Shown here piece by piece: positions 46,301-59,530 of a stretch of 64,000 bases of DNA. Each line of letters opens with the position of its first letter. Position 1 is the first letter of the stretch. The notes beneath the pieces were generated by a model. It saw only the letters and a program-made list of their open reading frames with translations, was not told the DNA's origin and ran no database searches. The position numbers and the translations under genes were made by a program. Origin of the DNA: Cyclospora cayetanensis (lineage: Eukaryota; Apicomplexa; Conoidasida; Eucoccidiorida; Eimeriidae); the NCBI RefSeq assembly GCF_002999335.1, contig NW_020312759.1:62001-126000 (forward strand). The letters run 5' to 3'.

Positions 46301-48324
46301 ATCCTTGCAGCCGTAAAGTCTGCCCTTGGGGACCCCTGCGGTGACACACGTGCTGCAGGGGGGCGCTCCTGTAGGTAACAGGGATAAAGGGTTCGTGTGT
46401 GCACGGGGCCGGGGGGACGGCCGGCGTAAAACGCAGTCCACTTCGTTGGAAGACCCCCTTTCTGGCGTCATCCTCTAGGGTCACCTCCACTTCGCTCCCA
46501 GTAACGCGGAGACGCAGGAAACGCTGTGGCTGCGCTGTGTTGCATCGCTGACTCTCAGAGGATGAATCAGCAGATGATTGACGCTAAGGGGGCGCTGCAT
46601 GTGTGTGTCTGTGTGTATATGCGTCACATGCGTGGTCTGTGGGCCTCCGCAGGTCTGGCCGCGGTACCCCGTGCTCGGCGGGTGGAATTTCGATTTTGTG
46701 GTAAAGTACAACGTGCCTGCGAGCTCTATGCAACAGAATAGTCCGGGGAGCCAGACATTCTCGGTGCGCATCCCCCTCGAACCACCTTTTCCAGACGTCT
46801 ACACCGAGGATCTCTCCCTCACGGTGGCTCTTCCTACAGGTAGGCGTAATGACCTTTCTGTCTTAACCGGCCGGCAGAGGATGCCTGCGGCACTGCCGAA
46901 ATCGTTCGTTTTGCCGTTTCGTCCCACCACGCAGGTGCTACAAACGTCCGATACTCTTCCTCCATTCAGTTCGAGGCCGTCGAAGAAACACAGATAAAAT
47001 GGTGGTTCGACGTGCTTACTACCCGCCCCGCGCTGACGGTGCGGTGGCACGCTCTCTCGGCCGCTCCCTCAGAGGGGGAGAAGCCCTTCCTCGTGGTGAC
47101 CTATGACTATTTCTATCCGGCGAGCTTGGAGAATCTAAAGGAGCTCTTCGTGCTGGTGCTTGTTGCTGCTATCGCCATTGCGGCGTTCCTTCTCTACTCA
47201 TGCAAATTCAGGTTCGCGCGGCTTGTAATGTAATCCGCTGGTAGGCTGCTGCATGCGATGCTGCGTATGATTCGGCTTCGCACTGTCGTGCAGCAGAGCG
47301 GTCAGGCTTCTGAAGGAGCAGTAGTGTGTGGTAGCGAGGGAGTGCGCATCAGCAAGGCACCCTGTTGATCATTTAATCTCTGCGCAGGTTCGGCACGTCA
47401 GAGGAGGATATGGCGGCTGCAGGCCAACAACGCGCCTGTGAGCATCTTGTCACGGATCTGGGACGTATAGCTGAGCAGGCTCTCCGCGCCGGCCGTAAGC
47501 ATCTGCGCGCCACCCAGAGGCATGGAATACTACAGCTCAGAGACATGCATGTTAGGCGTACTATCTCTGCCGTGGCAACTGGGGCTCTCTCCCTCGGCTT
47601 TTCTCCCCGTAACAATTTGACGTTATCCGCCCTAAACCGTTTGGTACTGAGCACATCGCTTTTCATACGAAAAGGTAGTCACTGTCTTTTAATGCTGCCC
47701 CTGTACACGGCACCTTGTTTCCTGCGAGCGCAGAGGAGTACATTGATCGAATGGCGGTCGGCCGGGCAAAGCACCGGGGTGAATTGATCCACAGGGACCC
47801 CAGTGGAGCAGAAGAGTGGAGAAAAGCACACTACAGCCGCGAAGCAGCCGCTTCTGCTATATTAGAGACTGCTGCTCTGGCGGAGAGCTTCAAGGCCGGT
47901 TTCAAGAGCGCACTCTCGCGGCACCACAAGGCCGTACAGGCCCTTGTTACCGCCCAACCCGAGGTAAGCAAAGCACCACGTACCCCGTAACGCTCCGCGT
48001 CCTCCGCTTGTGGGCTTTCGGGCAGGTCGTTCTGCTTATTCTGCTTTGTCACAGTATGTCGCGCCATCTACTCAGGGGGCATGCTTTGAGCGGCGCATGC
48101 AATACGTTGGCATAAAAATTCACAGCGGAGCTCAGGCCCCTAGGTGTGCAGTTGGTAGTGGTGTGAGTTATGGTGGGAAACTTGGGGCTTATTGATGTGG
48201 GTCGTGTTCTCAGGGAAGAGGGCTACAAGAGGCGCAGCGGGAAGCAGAGTCAGCAGCAGAGCAGCTGCTTGCATACGCTGATCGGTGCAGCGCACTGCCG
48301 CCAAAAAAACCGTGCAACACTTAG
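43317..48324 (+). CDS. OST1: Ribophorin I / OST1, oligosaccharyltransferase subunit
   Basis: Ribophorin I is an ER membrane subunit of the complex that transfers N-glycans to nascent proteins. Exons: 43317-43733, 43820-43942, 44140-44473, 44842-45014, 45475-45690, 45995-46243, 46653-46839, 46935-47211, 47388-47494, 47734-47963 and 48214-48324 (2,424 nt, 807 aa, phases consistent). A signal peptide (MGFASVCLLFLLATALCATC) starts at the second Met (43362); the first Met is 43317. Family blocks: VVRLLKFDRIAKVTVQLKLRN, YHLGRPYQP, SNWPLPYP, DVYNLDVADIAGNLTSTF, WPRYPVLGGWNFDFVVKYN and FLVVTYDYF. One membrane segment (LFVLVLVAAIAIAAFLLYSC) lies near residues 637-657, followed by an Ala/Glu-rich cytosolic coiled-coil tail. 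It is longer than the roughly 600-aa animal protein, mainly in the N-terminal lumenal part. The exon 3 acceptor is the least certain junction. Confidence 0.9.
44583..44625. repeat. GGCA-type short tandem repeat in OST1 intron 3
   Basis: A run of GGCAGGCAGG passing into GGCAGACAGA units lies inside the intron between exons 3 and 4. It is simple sequence only. Confidence 0.75.
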
Positions 48325-51300
48325 TGGCACATTACAAGAAACCTTGTGAATACAGCGCGAGGCGACGGCTCCTTGGGGGCAGCCATATTTGACCGGCCAC
48401 CGTCGGAGGGCCAGGCGGCGGCAACATGATGCACAGTGGCGCTCTCACGCGAGCCACAAGCAGTTCAGACAAAAGAAAAGCTTGGGCGGCATAGCCCAGC
48501 GACAAAACATGTATACACAGAGGGTTTCTCTGCCAAGGTCAAGCGGGCTTGTCCGTTTCAACGGGACCTACTGAATGGCATGTAGCGATACTCGCGCAAT
48601 CGGTTCCCGCCAACTAGACTAACCAGGGTGCACTCCACGTACCACGCGGGTGCAGTGATATCCACCCAGCGCAGATGAGTGGCCAACACTCGGGAAGTTT
48701 GAGTGTCGCATTTTTCCCAGCGAGGAACTGCTCCCTGAATGCCCTCCTTTATACTGACGTAGGCGCCCGCCCGGGAGGTTCATAAACGCCGAAACGAAAA
48801 TAATCGGGTGGAATAGCTAGCTACATTTTGCCTATGGTGGCAAAACAATGTCGACTGAAGTGCTCCCGCTTTACGGGTCCGTATGAGCCTCGAGGTCCTT
48901 GCAGAGTGCCTACAGCACTTTTAGCGCAAGAACTGCGCGGAATCGAGGCATTCTCATCGCCAACAGCTGGCCGTGGATTCTGAAAAACAAGAATAGCGCG
49001 TGCAGTGGAGAGTCAGACAGCCGCCGGCCTCGGTCATAGACGATGCGGTGCGTGTGTACGGTACGCACAGCAAAAGTCCAGTATGGCAAAGAACGCAATA
49101 GTATGCTTTAAAGCAGTGTGGTATCAACGCGAGAAGCAGGGCAAATCGGCAAATATCTCACTAGGATGGAGATCCTGGGATTTCACTGAACAGGCGCGGG
49201 TGATGCGCCTTGTGAAGGACTTCTAGATGGCGGCCTGCCGGCCACGTCATGAGTGTCCGCATCCGATGAGACCGCTGGGAGCCTCATTCTGTTATCACCA
49301 CCCCACACAGGAGCAAGCAGCTGAGGGTCATGCACTGTGCCTCATTAAGAGTGGGGTGTACCAGGATCCAAGTTCCGGCGGTGCAGGGCAGGGATCGCAG
49401 CAGCTTACTCGGCGTTGACTGTGAAGTCTTTTGAGCAAAAGGACCTAGAAAATTCCTTTCCTGCTGCAGAGAGCCCTTCTGAAGGATGCGTGCAGGATTC
49501 GCTGGCCTCAGCTGCTGTCTGAGAAGCACGCAGTTGACTCGGCACGTGCGAGTGAGTGAGCTGGCTAGCTATCCATAACTACCTGGCTACGAACAGCCTG
49601 GAATGCTAAGGCCAGTCATGTCGGAAGAATTGGATTCGGAGGGCCGTAGCTAAATGGAGTTGATCTGGGAGGCGCACCTTGAGGGTTCTGATATACCGAA
49701 GGCAACACGCCTGATCCCGCGCGGCTGCTGTAATGCTACTCCACACCGAGGTCACCTCCTGCGGACCCATAGCAAAGGGGAAGAAAGCAGTCATTTTCGA
49801 GCTTGCTGCTTTGTTCGATGCAAATGTAGAGCTCGCTGATGCTCCTCTTGTGACTCGCTTGCAATACAGAAGAGATATTTTTTGGGTGGAGGGGGGCCTA
49901 AGAAAGACGCGTTCTTCACGGCAGGCCTCACTGTGTGCATGGCCTGAATGGCCGCAACCATCTCTCGTAGTTCTCGCAATTTATTGAGGGCGTGCGTCAG
50001 AGACTGGTCCCATTGAGACTCAGCCATGGCCCTAATGAGGCGCTGCTCTACAAATGCCAAGTCTTGACTCATCATGTAGAGCTGAAGAGAACGCACAACC
50101 ACGCAGCAATCCACTGAGTAACCCTGCGGCGTTCAAACGCCAGTGTTGGCCCTGTATGAGGGGATGGACGCACCCTGTGTCCACTTGAGGCAATCGTGCC
50201 GTCCATTCCCGGACGCACACACGAACCCGTGGGGGGAAACCGCTTGTGGCCCGAGGCGCTGCATGACAAATATAGAATATAGGATATTTATGTGCATCCG
50301 TGGCTACACCACACCCTGCTGTTGGAGCTTGCGCAGAAGCAGTCACGCCAATTCTTAGCACATGTTTGGTGAGATGTACTTTGCTCAGTGCTGTGGACGA
50401 GCTGCACTTGAACGACGTACGCGGAGCAGCGCCGTGATTGCATCACCCTTTGCGTAGACACTCTCCTCAACCCGTTGAAATTAGATGCAGACCAACATGA
50501 AACAACTGGTGGCGTCTGGTTCAGCAATGGGCGGAGAGCGGTGGGGAACGAGGCTCGATTGTAAGGACGCCAGCCTGTAGGTGGGGTTTGTACACACGCA
50601 CACACGAGAACGAGCCAGGAATGCAGGGCTTCACTAGCCCTTCCTGCCAGCCTACTTCTCCCAGTGGAAGCACAAAAACGTAAAACCCGGCTTACGGGGT
50701 TCATGAAGCTCGAGCTGGAATACGCGAATAGTGCGCAGTGGGCCGGCGACCACATGCTAGCTTGCTCTGAGGCAAGGATGTCTTGCTTATTTCCTGCGCT
50801 AGTTTCTTAAATTCCCTACTTACTATGATGCAAAACGTATATACCATCACGTAAAATTAATAAAAGAGAGTTTTCGGCTGACAAATACCTGTTTATTCAA
50901 GGCTCCCCGGGTGGGCGTCGCCAGCGGACGAGGAGGGCGAGCAGCTAAAAATCTGAGCGCTGCTTGCTGATTAGTCACTCACAACGAGCCAGTGTCAACG
51001 ATCATGCATGAAAGCAAGAAAAAATCGGCGTCGGACCCGCCGCAAGGTCTCTTGACTACCAAGGGCCATCACTGGGGGTGAGAAGGCACGGTGGGGTTGG
51101 ATCAGTGGGGCGGGGTAGACCACCACTGGCTGGCTCCCACTGAAGACTTACTTACCACCCATAGGTCCATTATAAATTTTATATTGCAATTATTTGTACC
51201 ATAATCCCTCTGTTCCAAGACTTTCTTGTGGAGCTGCGTCGGGCTCATCACAAGGGAAGCAGATGCAATCCCAATCGGTCGCTTCCCTGTAGGTCGATAA

Positions 51301-54300
51301 ACGGTGTTTTCGCAGTGCAGTTTGCACAGGTTACCGGCTCTTATTCAGTTGCCGAACTAACCACAGCCTACAATAGTGCTGTTCCCATACGGCATATGCT
51401 TCTTGCCGCTTTATGTAGGACGATGCTTCGGACGATCAGGAAAGCAAATGTCCGCCAAATGAGAAAGGAGACTACGTGGCACTTGCAGGAATACTCACGC
51501 TTTGAACACCACGAATTGTGGTAATAAAAGAGCATTAAGAAGGCGAGTGCCAGCAGGATCACAGGAGATGATCAAGGGCAAGGCACTGTTTGAAGGTGTC
51601 CTTGAACCTATTACACTTGGGCTATTGATAGGCATAAGACCCCTCCGATGCGTCGTCGCATACTGACAAACACTCGGCTTTTCTTTGCCTCGGTCAATTG
51701 TTTGCATGCAGGCAACGCAGAAATCAACTTCGTCTGAACATTTTTTAGAGAGTAGAGCACCCTTGCCTGCATTCTAATGTTCCCCAAGTTACCGAATCCC
51801 TCTTCGGTTTTGAACAATAGAACAGCACTGCTTACAGGCACACATCAACTGCATCATCTCCGTAGGGCTTGCATAGTCACTGCACTTATGACTAACAACT
51901 CTGTGGGTCTACTGTATTTGTGGTAACTCCTATTTCAGTGTCTTCCCAAGTGGACTCCAAATTTCTCTAAACATAAGAAGAAACATAGAACGACTCTAAT
52001 CAAAAGACTCCCCCAAGCCGTTGGCCTTACTTTAAATTATTAGGATTACGGAAAAAAAGTGAAGTCTGAGGACTGTAATTGCCAGCCATTGGCCTGTAGC
52101 AGTTTAGCGGAAAGTCTCACAGCACACTCTTACAGCGTGGATAAGACCTTGCCGTATAACAAATAATACACAATAATAGCACGGCTACAGATTTAAGGCT
52201 CAACTACTGCTGGAAACTGCTTCCAGAAGATTGAGAACTCTATACAGAACTCGGCCCTCTACGCCTCTACCGCTGTATACTGTTTTTAAAGCTCCTATTA
52301 AGAGCATCCGATTTTTTCAGGTGTAGCCTGCACGTTTAACAATTGCTTTCGTGCTACCTTGCGCGCTCATTATTCCCCATCACGAGTTTCTTGAGCGGAG
52401 AGTGCCGTTGACTTCAATAGCCCACTAAATACACAAACTCTTTCGAAAAAGTAATTGCTGGAAAGTTTAGCATAGGGCCTTTTGGAACTATCTTTTAAGT
52501 ATTCTCACATCTCTTGATCGCACTCACAGGTCGAATTTGTCTGTTATTCATTTTATTCTGAAAGGCCATTAAATGCTTCACCCTCTCCTGAAATCATAAC
52601 ATTTATCTGCTATGCAACACTTGTGACTTCCTGGTTGATGCACCTTCCGCAGTAGAACACACTGGATGCCTCATACTTTTCACTTGGGCAACTAAGGGGG
52701 GTCAGCCTCGAGAGCACGTATGTGTAATTATACCTGATGATAGCTGCTTAAATTGCTGGCATCTTTTTCCTTCCAAACAGGTACTACACAAGAGCCAATA
52801 GACATGCGCATTTTGTAACCCATTTAGTGGGGCAGTTGCATATTTTGAGAAATCCCTAGGCCTATACGGCTCATAAACAGTCTTCATGGTAACTCTACTG
52901 ATTATCTGATTGAAAATACGCCAGAAATAATAATGTTGTGCTCACCATTTAGGCGCCATGCATGCATTTGCCTCGCCGTGCAACTGGACCAAGAAACGAG
53001 TGGCTCCCACTTGCCCCCACTTGCCAAGGGTGCATTGACATAAATATTGCTAATGCTATATGTTGAGAACGTTGACTCGGGTGGGGTTTTGTTTGCCTAG
53101 CGGTCACCGATTGAATACACGACGAGGTTCTGTCTCTCTGTTTTTATCCTAGGGCAGGTATTGCTTTGTTCCTTTTGGGGGAGCCAAAGATGAAGCTCCT
53201 CAATTCTTCTTTATGTGTTGACTTTCCTCTATTCCAGGGCGAGAAACTTCTGCAGTTCTAGCTATACAATTGTGCCCTGATGATTAGAGCTAGAAAGAAC
53301 AACCCCGGACGTCTCCCGGGAAGTACCAGAAACTGAGTCGTTATTGAGATAGAATTTCTGTCCCCATGCGAGCCTCTATGCATGAATCACTAGTCTATCC
53401 TCTTCCATGGCGCTGTACCATACACTCTGGAAAACGGGTCATCTCCACCAAACCACAACCCATCAGTTCAAAAGAATATTTGTGTTACAAAACCTGACAT
53501 AAAACATACTACATTGCATTAAGTTAAAGATGTAGAATTATACTAATAATCGACCCTTTTTCGTACCTTCTTCATTGCATTCTTGCTTTGCACTCTGAGA
53601 AGGACGGCCTCTGCAGTAGTCCATACGATGAAATATCACATTAGAGATAAGCAACGGGATAGTGTATCTGCAAGAGGCTACTTATATACTACACCCTTGT
53701 CGATGCCACTCGAAACAGTCTGCTTTGTGCTATGCCCTTATGTGTTTGCTTAGTTCTTTGATGCCGCATGCAGGAACGACAGCCCATCACTGGCGAGTTC
53801 ATGCCTCTAGAAAAGTTGGTATTGAATAAAGGGCGATGAACACAAGTCCCTGGCCTTCTGAGCTATATACAAAGAATGGAAATAATGCGTCGCTTAGTAC
53901 TTTTATGACTTTTTCGAAATAGAACTCCTACAGAGGCGCAACACTCCCCTTGCATGGAGAGCTTCCCCACGCCCCCCCTCGCTTAAAACGCTTTTCTAAA
54001 AACAAGCGGAATAAGCAGGAGTGTCCTTCAAAGCAAAACATTGGAGTTTGTTCATATGTCTATTCGAGCCTGCAATTGCTCGTCAGTCTATTCAGTACCG
54101 CCTCCCACTGGTGTGACCTCAAAGCCCCCAGAGTAGCCTTGGAGCGTTCAGGGCATCTTAATGGTACGTCCTCTCTACCATGTTGCAGCGCCCAAAAGCT
54201 CTGAGCATTATGCTTCTGGCGAATCTCGCCGGATTTAAGGAGCAGTGTGCAAGCCGCCGGCGCCAACGATGCCTAGTGGCCTGGACCCCGGTGGCTGAGC

Positions 54301-54783
54301 AGGAACTAATAGTCGCGTCTTTTAATTCTTTCCACAGGTTCATTCTCGTCTTCATCTTCGCCGCTCATGGTTTCATGCCGATGCATCTGGACAACGCCCA
54401 ACACAGACCGTTTGGCGTTGTTTGCCTTGCCTCAAACCTCTTAGAACTGCAGATCTTCACTGTGATTCTTAAGAACCGAGTGCAGCGTCTTGCAGCCAGT
54501 GTTTCGGGAGGCGATTGCACCGAGTCTGTCCATGGTGCCCTGTGTTTTCTTCTGTTCCTTTCAGGTGGTCGAGATACATAGGAGCCCTTCAGTACCATTT
54601 GCCCACGGAACACTCGCCAAACCGTTGAAGCCAAAAACTGGCTTACGAACAACAGGAAGATAGCTTATAAAGAACGAGGCAGACCTAAGACTTTGCCGTC
54701 GAACGAAATACTTAGCGGCGACGTCAAACTTGGCGGCGAGCCAATTCGCTCAACATCTAGGGGAGAGTGGTCACTGATTCACC
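48325..54783. other. Gene-poor region; possible retroelement debris
   Basis: In more than 6 kb I recognise no gene. Minus-strand frames between 50114 and 49284 encode helical, charged segments (LAFVEQRLIRAMAESQWDQS) that could derive from a gag protein, but this is weak. From about 51.8 to 53.9 kb the sequence is richer in A and T with only short frames. The last few hundred bases before 54784 should contain the importin promoter and 5' UTR; the frame 54180-54581 (+) there has no family features. Confidence 0.4.
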
Positions 54784-56741
54784 ATGGCCGTTCAGCCAGA
54801 AGAGCTCTGCAAAGGTGAGAAAGGCAGCGGAGTGTGAAAAGAAGGGAAGCTCGCATATGCTTGGCTCTTTTTCTTCAGACCGTTCAGTCAAGTACTACTG
54901 CTTGCCCCTGCTCCTGAGAGTTGCCACGGTTCTTCGTATGCCGAGTGGAATTTATCTCCTTACTAAGCAGGGGCATATGCATAGAGCCTGGCGTGCTTGG
55001 GACTCAGAAAACTTGCCTCTCCGGATGAATTCATTTAGTGGATACTCCATATGCTAGCAGAAAGCACAATCCATAAGTTTTTTTTTGTTTTTTTTGCCCT
55101 TCTTGTGTTCCCTCAGTGCTGGAGGGGACGTACAGCCCAAATGCCGAAGTCCGCGGGCAAGCAGAGGCTTTCCTTAAATCAGTAAGAAAAGTGAAATGCA
55201 TGTATTTCTAAGAAAGATGCTTTAACTGAACACAAGCTTTTTTTGGTACGCTTGTGTCTGCCAGGTAGTAGCATATTATATGTACATGTATACAGATATA
55301 TATGTATATATATATATATACGCATGCACAGGATCTTGTATATGTGGTTCAAAGCATTCACTGCATGTCTTTTCTGTATCGATTTCACTTACTGTGAGTA
55401 AAAGAATTTCACTTTTACGCTTCCTCAACCTTGAAGGCTTGGCCAGGGTGACGCTGTGTTTCCGTTGAACGCCAACACGCGACCCAACAAACCGAGAGTA
55501 TCAAACACCAGCTGTGCCGAGCTACCCTGTGAACTCCGGCTACGACAGCCTGTTGTGCTTGCTATCCGCTTCGAACGGTAGTTTCGTGGGTTGTGCTGGG
55601 TTGATGCACAGATCTCCCCGACGGAGGGGCTGCTGAGCGCCTTGGTGCAGATCCTCAGACACGACCAGGTAGGCCCTGCCGTCTTATTCTGCGCCCTCAT
55701 TATATTTCTCCCCCTTTTTTGCTCGTGTGCCACTTTTGGTGCCTCTTCGTAGAGCGTTAGCCATGCGAGCCGCAGCATACGAACCAATGCCCTTTTTGGG
55801 TCGTTGTGTTGTCCTTCGTGTGTTTTTTAGGTGGATCTGCCAGTTCGCACTGCGGCCTCGGTGACGCTAAAGAACGAAGTTCGACAGCACTGGGAATCGC
55901 GCTCGGCAGATGGAGATGAAGGGGTTTCCTCTTCAGGGGCGTCCGCCTCTCAGGCTGGTAGCACGGGAGTGTACGGCGAGGAGGAGAAGCAGATCCTTCG
56001 ACAGAGTTTGTATCCCATGGTTAAGGAGCTTGGTGGGCAGGCCGCCCCCGTCAGACTCCAACTGATTGAATGCATTCGGATCATTGCGCTGCAGGATTAC
56101 CCAGAAAGGTCAGCACCTGCTTTCCGCATTCGTGTCCAGTCTCCGCTGATGTGCTTTTATTGAATACATCTAACCCTCTATAACGGAAAAATCGCGGTCA
56201 GCAAGCGGCTATTGTGTTTTCCCTCCTGCAAAGCACCCCAGCAGGGCTGCACAATTTTGCTCCTGTTCGCTATGCGTTGGCTTTTGCCAGGTGGCCTACG
56301 ATCCTGGACGAGGTTTGCGCGGACTTAGGTCCTTCAAATGACGCATGCCGCCTCTTCAGCTCCTTGAGTGTGCTAAGGAAGCTGGTGGGAGCGTATGAAT
56401 TCAAGGGCAGAGACAGCCGCAAGGCCCTAGATGGCATAATAGACAGAACGTGGCCTTGCCTTCTGCCCACTGCGGCAAGACTAATCAAGGAAGGTGGCCC
56501 CGAGAACTTAGAGGCCATGACCCTCTTCAAGCTCGCCCTCAAGATCTACTGGTCCTGCACGCAGCTATGTCTTTCAAACTCTCCTCTCGTCGTCTCCACA
56601 ATGGATACTTGGTTTGAGCTCCTTTCCACGTGCATCAAGCTCCCTGGTACACCAACCACGCACGCCATAGCTCTGATCAACAAAAGTAGTAGCTGGGTTC
56701 CTATGGGTGCACTGGTACTTCTGCACTCTATTTAGATGTCG

Positions 56742-56778
<37 letters not shown>

Positions 56779-59469
56779 ATCTCTTCCACTAATGGCGATA
56801 TGCTTGCCGGTGCTGTCGATCCTGAACTGCTGGTGCAACAGTTCCTGCGTCCCTTTTGGCAAATTTGTCTACCGAGGAGCGCAGTCAGCTGCCCGTCTAC
56901 AAGGCGAAGAAATGGGCTCTACAGATCGTTCAACGCGTGTTTACGCGCTTTGGAGATCCAAAAATGCTAAAGAGGGAAAGGTCGGGACCAGTGAAAGAAG
57001 GGCATGAAGTTGCCAAGGCGTTTGGAACACATTTCATCGACACCTGGTCGCGGCGGCTTACGGAGGAGCTGCTGGTGATACTGCAGCACCATGCACAGCA
57101 GCAGCAGCTGGAGGCTTGGATGTCTCCTCGGATGCTGAATCTCGCATTACAGTATCTTTCACGTGCTGTCGAGTGCGCGGCTCTGTATACCCCAGTCATT
57201 AAACCTCACGGGGTCTTCCTTGTCTTCCAGGTCTGCCTTCCTCTTATGCATTATTCCCAGGACGACGCAGAAACCTGGGAGACAGAGCCAGTAGAATTCA
57301 TCAGGAGGCAAAGCGACCCCCTTGAGGCCTTTTCTCAACCTCGTGAAGCCGGTAATAGCAAAATGACAGCTTTCTGCTGTGCTTTCCTGCCTTCTCCTCC
57401 CGCACTACATTTCTTCCTAATTTCTGCTGTGTTTGTAACCCTTTCCGCCATTTGTGATCCTTTTGTCTCATTGATCTGCCATTGTTGGAACTTTGAGGGC
57501 GTCACTCCAATGATATGCATGCTGAAAAGCTTTGTCATCGTGCCTTTGTTAGAGGACCACGCTATGGACTTCTCTTCCGTCTGCAGATCGTGTACATTAG
57601 CGCGTATACATGGACATATTGGTGCATGCACAAGGATTGTGCATCATGAATTACATGCTTGACGTTCTAGGCAGCACCGTTCTGCTTGGTCTTATAGAAA
57701 AATAGCGCCGGTTTTCGTAATATTGATTGTGCGGTGTACATGTGGCGGCGGGCTTCCTGCCGTGTGCTTTCGAAAGTGGCATGTCCGTCGATACACAGTG
57801 CTACTCTCTGATGTCGCTCTATTGTGCTGTTTTCAGCAATCGAATTTATAAAAAGTTTGGTTCGGTATCGCTCCAAGGACTTCCTGGAGCCAATGTACAT
57901 GGCGGTGCACAGGGTATGTGCTGAATACCAGCAGGCTGTGCAGTCTAGATCTCTCACAGAAGACATGTTTAGGGCAAAGGATGGAGCACTGATGTTGGCT
58001 GGAGCCGTGTGCGATCGATTGACCTCCAAAAAGCGACAAGCCCCGATCGAGGGGATGCTGTCTAGCTTCGTCTTGCCTGACTTGGGTTCTCCGAATAAGT
58101 TTCTGCGCATGAGGGCGTGCTGGGTATATGAGGTGTTTCTAGAGAGGGTCAACACCTGGCACGAGCCGGCGGCAGTTGTGGAAGCGTATAACCGGATGCT
58201 TGCACTCTTGGGTGACCCCGAGCTGCCTGTAAGAGTGCAGGCAGGTGTGTCTATAAAGGCGTTTTTTGATTTGGATCTGCCGGAGCTGCAACAGGTCATC
58301 GTGCCCAATTTGAAGTGGCTAGCTGAGCGGCTGTTTGTTCTCATGCAAGATATCGATCACGACCAACTGGTTACCACGCTAGAACAGCTTGTGGCCTCCA
58401 ATGAGCAACACATTGCACCGCTAGCTAAAGACCTCACTGCAGCGCTAGCTACCGCGCTACTTGCCATGTTGAACAGAGAGGGTGCAGCACAACGGAACAA
58501 AGACGAGGACGCAGAAGACGATGCCGCCTTCGCGTCCATCGCCGTCATGAGTACTCTCAAGACGTAAGCCCGTATTTGCTTGAGATTGAATCGCTTTTGG
58601 CCGTTGCTTCTTCACTACTCGATTTTGGACGTGTCTGACCTTCTACGGACGAGGGCGTTGCGCGAAATGCAACCGCTTTCCAGCATAGTTGCGCTGCCTT
58701 CGTTCCCTGCCTCGCTCAATGTGCAGTGGCTCTCAAGGGCCTTTAATGGAATGGTTGGGCAGCTCCTGTGAGCATAGATGCGCAGCGTTATCCGAATGAA
58801 ACTTCTGAATCTCATCTATCGCAGCAAGAAAAAAAAGGAGGGGGGCGGGAACAGTGGATCTGCTTTGTGGACCGTGTTGGATTTTCAGGGTGTTGGGTGC
58901 AGTGACTGAGACCCCGCACGTCTATTCTGAGATTCTTCCGGATCTCTTGCCAGCTCTCGGTGTGTTGGTGTCCCCCGATGCCGTGGATCACTTCGAGGAC
59001 ACGCTGGAGATTCTTTCTTACTTCACCTTTTACCTGCCTGCTCCGTTCCCACCAAGTGTATGGGCGTTCTTCGGTGCCCTCTATCAAGCAGTCTGCGGGG
59101 GCTCAACTGCAAGTCGGCCGCTGCCTGAGGGCATGGAAAGTGGCTGGGCCACTGATCACTTAGAGCAAATGATGCCCGTTCTCGTGAATTTTATCTCAAG
59201 AGACCCTGACACTTTTGCAACAGGCATGACAGAGGCCAGCATTCCTTATCCTCAATGCATCTATCGCATGGCGCAGATCTGTGTTGAAGACAACGATGAG
59301 GCAAGCCAGCAGTCTCCACCGTCCATTGCTTCAGCCAGTGACCTCTTCGCGCGGCTCACGGATTTTGCTCCATAAAAAATGCTTTCGTTTTTGGTCTCGT
59401 TCTCCCCCCCCTTCTCTATTTTGAGTCATCGCTACCTTCAGGTCGAAGTAAAGAATTTTGAAGGGAGCA

Positions 59470-59530
<61 letters not shown>

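Noticed and set aside
59301..59375. Importin exon 8 running on to the stop at 59375
   Set aside because: This would end the protein early, while the next block (VEACTGLQLLSALL) continues the family sequence in phase when the GC-AG intron is removed.
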